The position numbers and the translations under genes were made by a program. From an uncultured Clostridia bacterium (GTDB lineage: Bacteria; Bacillota; Clostridia; TANB77; CAG-508), in NCBI GenBank assembly GCA_944392425.1, contig CALXWM010000014.1, positions 1 through 37,260 on the forward strand: DNA of 37,260 nt, written 5' to 3'. Of this stretch, positions 1-7,533 are shown one piece after another (position 1 is the stretch's first letter; each line of letters starts with the position of its first letter). Below the pieces are notes generated by a model. It had not been told where the DNA came from, made no database searches, and saw only the letters and a program-made list of their open reading frames with translations.

Positions 1-160
1 TTTGTAATATATTTATTAAAACTGCACCACCACCAACAAATGGTTCTACATATTTATTTATTGTTTCATTTTCTAATTCAAATGGATAAAAATTCTTTAA
101 TTGTGGTATTAAACTACCTTTGCCACCTGCCCATTTTACAAAAGGTTTTACACTTTCCAT
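1..160 (-). CDS. dam: Dam-type DNA adenine-N6 methyltransferase (D12 class), N-terminal part
   Basis: Only the first 53 codons are in the window; the gene runs off the left edge. The reading frame starts at ATG 160-158, after an ideal GGAGG five bases upstream. The visible protein has the family signature PFVKWAGGKGSL near residues 6-17, which is the SAM-binding FxKWAGGK motif, and YVEPFVGGGAVL near residues 39-50, the second conserved glycine-rich block. D12-class enzymes transfer methyl from S-adenosylmethionine to adenine in GATC-like sites; whether this one is a solitary regulator or part of a restriction system cannot be told because its 3' neighbour is outside the window. The DPPY catalytic motif is not visible, so activity cannot be judged. 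Confidence 0.88.
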   Translation of the reverse strand, partial: MESVKPFVKWAGGKGSLIPQLKNFYPFELENETINKYVEPFVGGGAVLINILQ

Positions 161-360
161 TTTTTCCTCCAATTACTTTTACAATATATCATACTTTATG
201 ACTTTTTTCCACAAATCTATATTTATTTTTTTTATTTATTACTATATTTATATCAAACATTTGTTTTTGTGTCAATAGAAATTCTATTTTTTTATATTTA
301 TTATTATATAATTAATAATCTATCTATCTTATTATACTTATAATATTATATTGTCCCATT

Positions 361-403
361 TAGGACATACCTCTGTCCTGAATATCACATAGGGTATGTC
401 CTA
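361..403. repeat. Intergenic stem-loop, 11-bp perfect inverted repeat
   Basis: TAGGACATACC at 361-371 is repeated inverted at 393-403, with a 21-base loop that contains a further GTCCT word. It sits in the 336-base gene-free stretch 161-496 between the Dam start and the peptidase remnant. The rest of that stretch is AT-rich with no recognisable gene. The GGAC/GTCC vocabulary resembles the ends of the element at 29926-30086. A second weak hairpin at 433-456 (ACAAGATG/CACCTTGT, one mismatch) follows. Function unknown; remnant of a mobile element or a terminator are both possible. Confidence 0.55.
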
Positions 404-496
404 TTTATCGTATAGATATAAAAATAAAAAGTACAAGATGCTTTAAAACACCTTGTTTCTGTAAATATTTTTATATTTTATTATTGATATTTTTAT

Positions 497-982
497 TTGT
501 GGAAGTTAATCAACCCCACAGGTGTAGACTTAAATCTTCAATTTCCTGCGGGTTGGACTGAAGCAAGAGAAATTAAATTTGCACAAGGATTTAACAGACC
601 TGCGCCAAGAGATTTTGTTGGATTTGGTCCTCTTACAGAACCTGAGGCTTTGGCAATTTATAACTTTACTCTAAAGCATAATTTTAGGCTTATTTTGGCA
701 TACCATACTCAAGGAGAAGTTATTTTCTGGAGTTATTCAAATTATTTACCTCAAGATTCAGTAGAAATCGGTAAAATATTTAGTAAAGTTAGTGGATATA
801 CTTTAAGTTCTACTCCTCCGGAGTCATCAAATGCTGGTCTTAAAGATTGGTTTATTATGCAATTTAATAGACCCGGATATACTATTGAAGCAGGACTCGG
901 AACTAATCCTCTCCCTATGTCTCAATTTGATAAAATTTATAATGATAATTTAGGAATATTGGTTTTAGGTAGCATAATCTAA
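497..982 (+). pseudogene. C-terminal remnant of an M14 zinc carboxypeptidase (gamma-D-glutamyl-diaminopimelate peptidase type)
   Basis: The open frame encodes 161 residues that match the C-terminal half of cell-wall M14 peptidases: NPTGVDLNLQFPAGW at the start, PLTEPEALAIYNF, LILAYHTQGEVIFW (zinc-ligand His region) and GYTIEAGLGTNPLP carrying the catalytic Glu. The N-terminal half with the HxxE zinc motif is absent, and no coding sequence for it exists upstream in 161-496. The only in-frame start is a TTG without a ribosome site, inside what should be the middle of the domain. Such enzymes cut the stem peptide of peptidoglycan, often in sporulation or wall recycling. The frame itself is undamaged and well conserved, so the truncation looks recent, but the product should be inactive. 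Confidence 0.8.
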
Positions 983-1112
983 CAAAAGTTCTCTCAAAGG
1001 ATCTTCAACTTTTGCATACTTTTGGATATTGTCAATAAAAGAATTTTGCATCAATTTTTTCTAATAAATATCGATCTGTTTTTGGAAGGAGTCCACAAAA
1101 ATAAAAAACACA

Positions 1113-1156
1113 AAAAATCATTTGAAAAAGCTTTTAACTTTCATCAAATGATTTTT
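1113..1156 (-). terminator. Rho-independent terminator of the MgtA-like gene
   Basis: AAAAATCATTTGA at 1113-1125 and TCAAATGATTTTT at 1144-1156 form a perfect 13-bp stem, located just after the stop of the minus-strand ATPase. The A/T runs on both flanks make it usable in both directions. Confidence 0.75.
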
Positions 1157-1163
1157 ATTCTTT

Positions 1164-3779
1164 TTAAATCCATTCTCTATATTTCTTAATATAAATCTTC
1201 TTAGCAAATAGTGCCACAAAGCAATAAAGTAAAGTTACTATAAAGATTAAAGCAATAAATCTGCCTGCAATTGGAACTAATCCAATCATTGCACCTAAAG
1301 GTGTAAATGGTACAATTAAACCTACTATAATTAGTAATGTTGATGAAATATATACTGCTTTATGTGCATTGCTTTGTACAAATGGCATTTTAGCTGTTCT
1401 TATAATGTGCATACCAATTAAATTTGAAACTATGCTATAACTAAACCAAATTGTTTGGAATGTAGCTGCATCTCTAACATTAAAGAAAAACCATAATGCA
1501 ATAAATACCACTATATCAAAGGCTGAGCTAACTGGTCCCATAAATAGCATGAAATGTTTTAAACTTTTTATATCTAATTTTTTTGGTCTTTGCAAACTTT
1601 CTTTGTCTACATTATCGAAAGGTAATGTCATCTGACCAAAGTCATACAATAGTCCTTCTACAAGCAATTGTATAGGTGTTTCTGGTAAAAATGGTAAGAA
1701 TATACTTGCAACTATTACTGACATTACTTCTCCAAAGTTGAAGCTTGTAGATAGTTTTATATATTTCATTAAGTTTACAAATGTTCTTCTTCCTTCTGTA
1801 ACACCATCATGAAGTACGTTCAAATCTTTTTCAAGAAGTATTATATCTGCTGACTCTTTCGCTATGTCAACAGCAGTATCAACTGAAACTGCAACATCTG
1901 CATTTGTTAATGATGGGCTGTCGTTTATTCCATCTCCCATATAACCAACAACATTTCCTGCTTCTTTTAAAATTCTTACAATTCTTGCTTTTTGAATTGG
2001 TGATAGTTTTGCAAATATGCTATTTTTTCTAAGTAGTCTAAGTACAGCAACATCTGTTAATTTGTCTATTCTATTTCCTAGAATAACTTCTTTAGATTTA
2101 ATCCCAACTTTATCACATACGCATTTTGTTACTTCTGCATTATCACCTGTTAAAACTATTACTCGTACTCCTGCTCTATTAAGCTTTTTAATTGCTTCTT
2201 TAGCAGATTCTTTTGGTGGGTCTAAAAATCCTATGAAGCCTACAAGTATCATATTCTTTTCATCAGCAACTGTAAAATGATTATTTTCGTCTATTCCATT
2301 TTTACGGCATACTGCAACTACTCTTAATCCTTGTTCATTTAGTTTTGTGCACATTTTTGCAATGTTATACTTGAGTTCATTAGTTATTGCTGTAATTTGA
2401 CCTTTATAATCAATCTTTGTACAAATGTTTAATATTTCTTCAACGGCTCCTTTTGTAACCATTTGCTTTTCTTTTCCATCATCAACTATAACTGATAAAC
2501 GTCTACGTGAAAAGTCAAAAGGAATTTCATCTACTTTTTTATATTTTATTTTTAATTCATATAAATGATTTTCAAGACCTTTTTTAATTACTGCTTCATC
2601 TATATTGCCTCTTAATCCTGTTTGAAAGTATGCATTTAAAAATGCATATTTTAGAGCTCTTAAGTCAGTCTCTCCGTTTACGTCTAAATATTTTTCCAAA
2701 ACTATTTTATCTTCTGTTAATGTACCTGTTTTATCTGTACATAAAATATTCATAGCTCCAAAGTTTTGTATTGCATCAAGCTTTTTTACAATAGTTTTCT
2801 TTTTAGACATTCTAACTGCGCCTTTTGAAAGGCTTGAAGATAAAATGACTGGTAAAAGTAATGGTGTGATTGCAATAGCAATTGCAACAGCAAATGTAAA
2901 AGCAGTTACAATATCGTGTTTCCAAGCATTTAGAAGGAATACTAATGGAATCATTGCTAACATAAAGTGAATTAGCAATTTACTAATGTTTTCAATTCCT
3001 TTTTGAAATGCTGTTTTAGGCTTATTATTAGATATTGTATGTGCAACTTTTCCAAAATAACTAGAGTCACCAACTTTAATAACAACACCTTTTGCACAAC
3101 CTGATACAACGGTTGTTCCCATAAAACATATTGTATCTAAATCTGATATATTGTCTATTTCGTCAATTGAGATTTCAGAGTTTACCTGTTTTTGAACACT
3201 GTCTGATTCACCAGTTAGTGAAGATTGTCCAACATATAAGTCTTTTGCTTCAATTATTCTTAAATCTGCCGGAATCATACTTCCTGCAGAAAGAATAACT
3301 ACATCGCCAATTGTTACTTGATTAATTGGTATTTGCATTTCTTTACCATCTCTAATTACAGTGGTAGTTGTTGCGACCATCTTTTTTAAATCTTCTGCCG
3401 CCTTGTTAGAACGGTATTCTTCAATGAAATCCAGTAATGTACTAGCTGTAACTAAAATCGCTATAACGGTTATATTTGCATAGCTAGGTGTTTCTGGTAA
3501 AAATATATCTGTATAAATTAAGATACAAACAATTCCCATTAGTATGCAGTTAAATGGAGAAAATAAGCTTTCAAAAAGATAATTATACCACCTTTTAGGT
3601 TTGGCTTGTTTTACTTCATTTAACCCTATATTTTTTATTAAATTGTCTGCTTCTTTTGATGTAAGTCCATTTTCTTTGACTTTATATTTTTTTATAAATT
3701 TTTCTTTTGGTAATGTACATTCTTCGCCGTACATTTCGGCTATGTTTACCTCTTCTTTAGTGTTTTCCACAAAAATCAT
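1164..3779 (-). CDS. mgtA: Mg2+-importing-type P-type ATPase (P3B, MgtA-like) with altered membrane site
   Basis: An 871-residue integral membrane pump. Visible parts: actuator-domain SSLTGES (about 190), phosphorylation site CTDKTGTLT (Asp349), hinge GDGINDSP, and ten predicted helices. The stretch KKLDAIQNFGAMNILCTD and the C-terminal LPFDNVD and HIIRTAKMPF blocks are specific to MgtA/MgtB. Odd: the M4 motif reads TPLLLP (306-310) where MgtA has TPEMLP, so the conserved Glu is Leu, and M6 reads LVEGLLYD where MgtA has LVQNLLYD (Gly709, Asp713 retained). Ion specificity or even transport may therefore differ. Start: AGGAG directly abuts ATG 3779, leaving no spacing, whereas GTG at 3770 sits 9 bases after it and is probably the real start. 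No M-box fits in the 41-base gap upstream. Confidence 0.85.
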   Translation of the reverse strand: MIFVENTKEEVNIAEMYGEECTLPKEKFIKKYKVKENGLTSKEADNLIKNIGLNEVKQAKPKRWYNYLFESLFSPFNCILMGIVCILIYTDIFLPETPSYANITVIAILVTASTLLDFIEEYRSNKAAEDLKKMVATTTTVIRDGKEMQIPINQVTIGDVVILSAGSMIPADLRIIEAKDLYVGQSSLTGESDSVQKQVNSEISIDEIDNISDLDTICFMGTTVVSGCAKGVVIKVGDSSYFGKVAHTISNNKPKTAFQKGIENISKLLIHFMLAMIPLVFLLNAWKHDIVTAFTFAVAIAIAITPLLLPVILSSSLSKGAVRMSKKKTIVKKLDAIQNFGAMNILCTDKTGTLTEDKIVLEKYLDVNGETDLRALKYAFLNAYFQTGLRGNIDEAVIKKGLENHLYELKIKYKKVDEIPFDFSRRRLSVIVDDGKEKQMVTKGAVEEILNICTKIDYKGQITAITNELKYNIAKMCTKLNEQGLRVVAVCRKNGIDENNHFTVADEKNMILVGFIGFLDPPKESAKEAIKKLNRAGVRVIVLTGDNAEVTKCVCDKVGIKSKEVILGNRIDKLTDVAVLRLLRKNSIFAKLSPIQKARIVRILKEAGNVVGYMGDGINDSPSLTNADVAVSVDTAVDIAKESADIILLEKDLNVLHDGVTEGRRTFVNLMKYIKLSTSFNFGEVMSVIVASIFLPFLPETPIQLLVEGLLYDFGQMTLPFDNVDKESLQRPKKLDIKSLKHFMLFMGPVSSAFDIVVFIALWFFFNVRDAATFQTIWFSYSIVSNLIGMHIIRTAKMPFVQSNAHKAVYISSTLLIIVGLIVPFTPLGAMIGLVPIAGRFIALIFIVTLLYCFVALFAKKIYIKKYREWI

Positions 3780-3820
3780 CTCCTAAGTTTTTTTACTTGA
3801 GTTTTTCATGCTCCTTCATT

Positions 3821-4522
3821 TTATTTTCTAAAATCTTTATTTAATTCTTTTTCTTCTTCTATGTTTCTACTTTTTTCATCTACATATTCTAAATAAATTC
3901 TGTCATTAAAAGAACCTTTTTTATCTACTTTTTTCTTCATAGCAGTATTTACATCTTCCATTTTATAGCCTTTTAATTTCATAATGGCATTTAAAACTTC
4001 CATTAAATCTCCTAGTTCTTCAATGCTATTTTCTTCTACAAATTCGTTAGCCTCTTCTATGACTTTTTTATTAAGCTCTTTTAGATATTCATCGTCATTC
4101 AAAATTCTGTATTTGCTTTTTCTACCATTTTCACTGTCTATATTTTCTGGAATTTTGTCTCTGACTAATTTGTTGTAAGTATATCTAAACCAATTATCTA
4201 CTAGTTTTATTTTAATTCCTACAACTCCATACTTTTTCTCGTTTTCAGGAGAATAAATTTCATACATAGCATTTGCTTTTTGTTTTGCTAGTTCCTTATC
4301 TTCATAAAGTTTTTCAAATAATTCTTCAAAAGATGGCTCAGTATATAAGTCTACCACATCTACAAGTATTTTTTCCTGTAAATCTGGAAGTTTTGAAAAT
4401 TCTATTTTATCTCCTATTTTTACTTTTCTTCTTTTTTCATCATACAATCTAAATTCAATTGTTTTTGTTCCATTTTTTACTCTTTCAAATGGGTCTTCAT
4501 TTAATTTCATTTTGTGAATCAT
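3821..4522 (-). CDS. ASCH domain fused to a MazG-like/phosphoribosyl-ATP pyrophosphohydrolase-like domain
   Basis: I take ATG 4522 (MIHKMKLNEDPFE) as start because GGAGG lies 7 bases upstream; an upstream in-frame TTG at 4540 overlaps that site. The 233-residue protein has two parts. Residues 1-110 look like an ASCH domain (PFERVKNGTKTIEFRL, IGDKIEF, YGVVGIKI), a PUA-like fold that binds RNA or modified nucleosides. Residues about 117-215 match the MazG-like family (YNKLVRDKIPE, then EEANEFVEE and EELGDLMEVLNAI), whose acidic residues bind Mg2+ in nucleotide pyrophosphohydrolases. The combination suggests a nucleotide- or RNA-related house-cleaning enzyme, but substrate is unknown. It lies 41 bases upstream of the ATPase and may share its transcript. 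Confidence 0.8.
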   Translation of the reverse strand: MIHKMKLNEDPFERVKNGTKTIEFRLYDEKRRKVKIGDKIEFSKLPDLQEKILVDVVDLYTEPSFEELFEKLYEDKELAKQKANAMYEIYSPENEKKYGVVGIKIKLVDNWFRYTYNKLVRDKIPENIDSENGRKSKYRILNDDEYLKELNKKVIEEANEFVEENSIEELGDLMEVLNAIMKLKGYKMEDVNTAMKKKVDKKGSFNDRIYLEYVDEKSRNIEEEKELNKDFRK

Positions 4523-4666
4523 ACTAAAACCTCCTACCAATTTATATTTTTCTTTTCTTATTTTAGCATTCTTATTATAACTTTTTCAACATTTAAATAT
4601 AAAAAGATATATCTATATTATCCAAAATATAAATATATCATTTTTGTTAAATAAATTATTGCTTCA

Positions 4667-5884
4667 TTATTTTATAATTAGTTTGCAGAAGCCTTTTTTA
4701 CCTTTTTTCAAAATTACATCTCCTTGGAAATTTGTTTTAGCCACTTTGTAATTAACATCACTAATTTTCTCATCATTGATGCTTATTCCGCCTTGAGCAA
4801 CTAGTGTTCTTGCTTGTCCTTTTGATGGTGCAAAACCAGCTGAAATTATAGCATCTAATATTGTGCATCCATCTTCTACATCACAACTAGGCATATTTTC
4901 TGTATTTGTACCACTACCAAATAAACTATTTGAAGCTTCTTCTGCTTCTTTTGCAGCTTTTTCTCCATGAACTAATTTTGTTATTTCATATGCTGCAACC
5001 TTTTTAGCTTCATTTATTTTTTCGCCTTCAACATTTGTAAGCTCATTTATTTTTTCCATAGGTAAAAATGTAAGCATACAAAGTACAGTTTTTACATCTT
5101 TATCATCAATATTTCTCCAGTATTGATAGAATTCATATGGTGATACTTTATTTTCATCTAGCCATAATGCACCTTTTTCTGTTTTACCCATTTTCTTTCC
5201 TTCTTTTGTAGTAAGAAGTTTAAATGTTAAAGCAAATGCGTCATCATGACCTAGTTTTCTAATTAAGTTTGCTCCACCTATTATGTTAGACCATTGGTCA
5301 TTTCCGCCTATTTCGAGTTTGCAACCATATTCTTGATATAAATGTAAAAAGTCATAAGATTGCATAAGCATATAACTCATTTCAAAGAATGTTAAGCCTG
5401 TTTCTAATCTGTTTTTGTAACATTCTGCTGCTAGCATTTTGTTTACTGAGAATAATGAGCCTATTTCTCTCATAAAGTCTACAAATTTTAAGTCTAGTAG
5501 CCAATCTGCATTATTAACAATGATGGCTCCATTTTCGCCTTCAAAACTTAAGAATTTGCTTATTTGCTTTTTGATGCATTCAACATTGTGGTTGATTTCT
5601 TCTCTTGTCATCATTCTTCTCATATCTGTTTTACCTGATGGGTCACCAATTGTTGCAGTTCCTCCACCTACAAGGATTATAGGTTTATGTCCTGATTTTT
5701 GCATATATGATGATACCATTAAAGATACGAAATGACCAACGTGCAAACTATCCGCTGTTGGGTCTATACCAATGTAAAATGGTATTTTTTCTTTTCCTAA
5801 TAATTTGACTAAATTTTCTTTGTCAATTGTTTGTTCAACATATCCTCTTTCTTCTAAAATATCAAAAACAATTCTTTCTTGCAT
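4667..5884 (-). CDS. tyrS: Tyrosyl-tRNA synthetase
   Basis: Charges tRNA-Tyr in the cytoplasm. The start at ATG 5884 gives MQERIVFDILEERGY, has AGGA 9 bases upstream and yields 405 residues, the normal family length; the longer open frame to 5986 has no ribosome site. Class I signatures are HVGH at 48-51 and KMGKT at 231-235 (KMSKS type), with tyrosine-pocket motifs YIGIDPTADSLH and GGNDQWSN. The C-terminal 60 residues form an S4-type RNA-binding domain (SKGQARTLVAQGG). It is the last gene of an operon behind the DUF1653 and NadR-like genes. I found no T-box leader; the 102-base gap upstream is too short for one, so regulation must be by the operon promoter. Confidence 0.97.
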   Translation of the reverse strand: MQERIVFDILEERGYVEQTIDKENLVKLLGKEKIPFYIGIDPTADSLHVGHFVSLMVSSYMQKSGHKPIILVGGGTATIGDPSGKTDMRRMMTREEINHNVECIKKQISKFLSFEGENGAIIVNNADWLLDLKFVDFMREIGSLFSVNKMLAAECYKNRLETGLTFFEMSYMLMQSYDFLHLYQEYGCKLEIGGNDQWSNIIGGANLIRKLGHDDAFALTFKLLTTKEGKKMGKTEKGALWLDENKVSPYEFYQYWRNIDDKDVKTVLCMLTFLPMEKINELTNVEGEKINEAKKVAAYEITKLVHGEKAAKEAEEASNSLFGSGTNTENMPSCDVEDGCTILDAIISAGFAPSKGQARTLVAQGGISINDEKISDVNYKVAKTNFQGDVILKKGKKGFCKLIIK

Positions 5885-5986
5885 CGATTTAATTCCTTTC
5901 TCTAACTTTATATTTTTAAAAAGCATATAAAATCTTCTGTTATTATTTATAGTTATTTTTAGCCATATATATTGGAGCTTCCGCAT

Positions 5987-6460
5987 TTAGCTAATTGCTT
6001 TATTTTCAAATAACTTAAACTCTTTGTAAATCCCTTTTTCAAGGAATTCTTTGTTTTTGTCTACATCATTTCTAATTAATGTAGCACTTATTGGCACTTG
6101 TTTTACTACTCTTCTATCTTCTACTCCCAAGTCTCTTGCAACATATTTTCCATACTCTTCACTTGAATAAAATCTAGTTAATGGTATATCTTTGAAAACA
6201 TCTTTTAAATAATCTGTTTGAATCTTTATTGATTTTTCATCCATACCATATTGCTTTGGTGGATTTTTTCCAAGTATTATATGGGTTTTAGGAAAAAGCT
6301 CTTTTAGCCATTTAGCTCTTGTTTCAAGTGGAATGTTTGTTACATTTGTATCATTTATTAGAATATAGAATTCGTCGTTTTCAGCTATGCCTTTTTTTAT
6401 TAGTTCTTCATGCCCTTTGTGCAAAGGTGCAAATTTTCCTATTGTGAAACCAATATTCAT
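5987..6460 (-). CDS. NadR-like nicotinamide-nucleotide adenylyltransferase family protein
   Basis: Start at ATG 6460, 8 bases after GAGG; longer open frames upstream lack a site. The 157-residue product is a single nucleotidyltransferase domain: GKFAPLHKGHEELI (HxGH at 14-17 binds the ATP phosphates), W51 region, YSSEEYGKYVARDLG and the PISATLIR block at 123-130. The last two are typical of NadR-type NMN adenylyltransferases, which make NAD from NMN and ATP. The ribosylnicotinamide kinase domain and the HTH of enterobacterial NadR are absent. Other nucleotidyltransferases share the fold, so the substrate is inferred. It is 13 bases downstream of the DUF1653 gene and upstream of tyrS. Confidence 0.8.
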   Translation of the reverse strand: MNIGFTIGKFAPLHKGHEELIKKGIAENDEFYILINDTNVTNIPLETRAKWLKELFPKTHIILGKNPPKQYGMDEKSIKIQTDYLKDVFKDIPLTRFYSSEEYGKYVARDLGVEDRRVVKQVPISATLIRNDVDKNKEFLEKGIYKEFKLFENKAIS

Positions 6461-6473
6461 AAATTTAACCTCT

Positions 6474-6731
6474 TTATTGTAGCTCGTTTTTCTTTTCTGT
6501 ATTTTGCAACTCAAATCTAAACTTTTGCTTTACATTTGGATATTTATTTTTGTCTACTTCTGATAAAAACATATCTAGTGGTCTTATATATAATTCACCA
6601 TTACCATATAATTGTCTATATACTGCATATTTTTCTCCTGTTTCACTATGTGTAGCAACATCTTCTAGTATATAATAATTATTTTTAAAATGTTTATATA
6701 CTCCCTTGATTTTCAAATTTTCTTTTTCCAT
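6474..6731 (-). CDS. DUF1653 family protein
   Basis: An 85-residue protein with the family pattern: GVYKHFKNNYYILEDVATHS, then YAVYRQLYGNGELYIRPLDMF and a final RFE. Family members are small, usually single-domain proteins of unknown biochemical role. AGGAG lies 7 bases before ATG 6731. It is the first gene of the DUF1653-NadR-like-tyrS operon, with its stop 13 bases from the next start so that the next ribosome site overlaps its 3' end. The gene ends in a lysine-rich tail. Confidence 0.88.
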   Translation of the reverse strand: MEKENLKIKGVYKHFKNNYYILEDVATHSETGEKYAVYRQLYGNGELYIRPLDMFLSEVDKNKYPNVKQKFRFELQNTEKKNELQ

Positions 6732-6775
6732 TGTTTTTCTCCTTAATCATACATTACGTTATAAATTATAATACA

Positions 6776-6802
6776 AAAAGCCAGTCTTTTCAACTGGCTT
6801 TT
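6776..6802 (-). terminator. Rho-independent terminator after rubrerythrin
   Basis: AAAAGCCAGT (6776-6785) pairs with ACTGGCTTTT (6793-6802) over a 7-base loop. On the minus strand it is followed by TTTTTGTAT. It lies 95 bases beyond the rubrerythrin stop and separates it from the DUF1653 operon. Confidence 0.82.
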
Positions 6803-6897
6803 AAAATTTTATGAATATTAAGTAACTTATTAACTAAAGCTTGATTACTCTGAAATTAATTAGCTATTATGTTCATAATATTATAGTAATTATTTTA

Positions 6898-7437
6898 TTA
6901 GTAATTTTCAGCTTTTATTTCAAAGAAAGATTTTGGATGATTGCAAACTGGGCAAACTTCTGGAGCATATTTTCCAACTACTATATGTCCGCAGTTTCTA
7001 CATTTCCATATTCTTTCATCATCTCTAGAGAATACTAAACCTTCTTCTACATTTTCTAATAATTTTAGATATCTAGCTTCGTGTTCTTTTTCTATTTTTC
7101 CAACTTGTTCGAATAAATATGCTATTTTGTCAAATCCTTCTTCTTTAGCTTCTTTAGCCATTCTGTCGTACATATCTGTCCATTCAAAGTTTTCGCCTTC
7201 AGCAGCTACTTTTAAGTTTTCTTCTGTTGAAGGAATATCTCCACCGTTTAATAATTTGAACCATAATTTTGCGTGTTCTTTTTCATTGTCTGCTGTTTCT
7301 TGGAATATAGCAGCTATTTGCTCATATCCTTCTTTCTTTGCTTTGCTTGCAAAATATGTATATTTATTTCTTGCTTGTGATTCACCAGCAAACGCTTCCA
7401 TTAAGTTTTTCTCTGTTTTTGAACCTTTTAATTCCAT
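6898..7437 (-). CDS. rbr: Rubrerythrin
   Basis: Non-haem iron peroxidase of anaerobes, reducing H2O2 with electrons from rubredoxin-type partners in the cytoplasm. Start at ATG 7437 (MELKGSKTEKNL), 8 bases after GGAGG; the upstream ATG at 7452 overlaps the ribosome site. The 179-residue protein has the ferritin-like diiron domain with AFAGESQARNKY, DNEKEHAKLW and IEKEHEARYL supplying Glu/His ligands, and a C-terminal rubredoxin domain with CRNCGH and CPVCNHP (two CxxC knuckles). Length and order are canonical. It is a monocistronic unit with its own promoter (7483-7511) and terminator, as expected for an oxidative-stress gene. Confidence 0.97.
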   Translation of the reverse strand: MELKGSKTEKNLMEAFAGESQARNKYTYFASKAKKEGYEQIAAIFQETADNEKEHAKLWFKLLNGGDIPSTEENLKVAAEGENFEWTDMYDRMAKEAKEEGFDKIAYLFEQVGKIEKEHEARYLKLLENVEEGLVFSRDDERIWKCRNCGHIVVGKYAPEVCPVCNHPKSFFEIKAENY

Positions 7438-7482
7438 AATTATTACCTCCATTTATTTTTATTTGCTTTTCAAGCCGTTATT

Positions 7483-7511
7483 AATATATCATACTTTTAA
7501 ATTTAATGCAA
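7483..7511 (-). promoter_or_regulatory. Rubrerythrin promoter
   Basis: On the minus strand TTGCAT (7511-7506), a 17-base spacer and TATATT (7488-7483), preceded by TGA giving an extended -10. It lies about 45 bases upstream of the rubrerythrin start. I see no clear PerR-type operator. Confidence 0.65.
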
Positions 7512-7533
7512 TGGATTTTTTTAGAAAATGTTT

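Noticed and set aside
965..1051. 28-residue minus-strand frame starting MQNSFIDNIQKYAKVEDPL
   Set aside because: No ribosome site, overlaps the peptidase remnant; looks like coding debris but cannot be assigned.
3780..3820. Possible Mg2+ riboswitch upstream of the MgtA-like gene
   Set aside because: The 41-base gap is too short for an M-box.
5885..5986. Possible T-box leader upstream of tyrS
   Set aside because: Only 102 bases, no TGGNACC antiterminator or specifier structure seen.
5962..5990. GCTCCAATATA word in the tyrS leader similar to the arm of element C
   Set aside because: Only 11 matching bases, no second arm or GC-rich core; chance similarity in AT-rich DNA.
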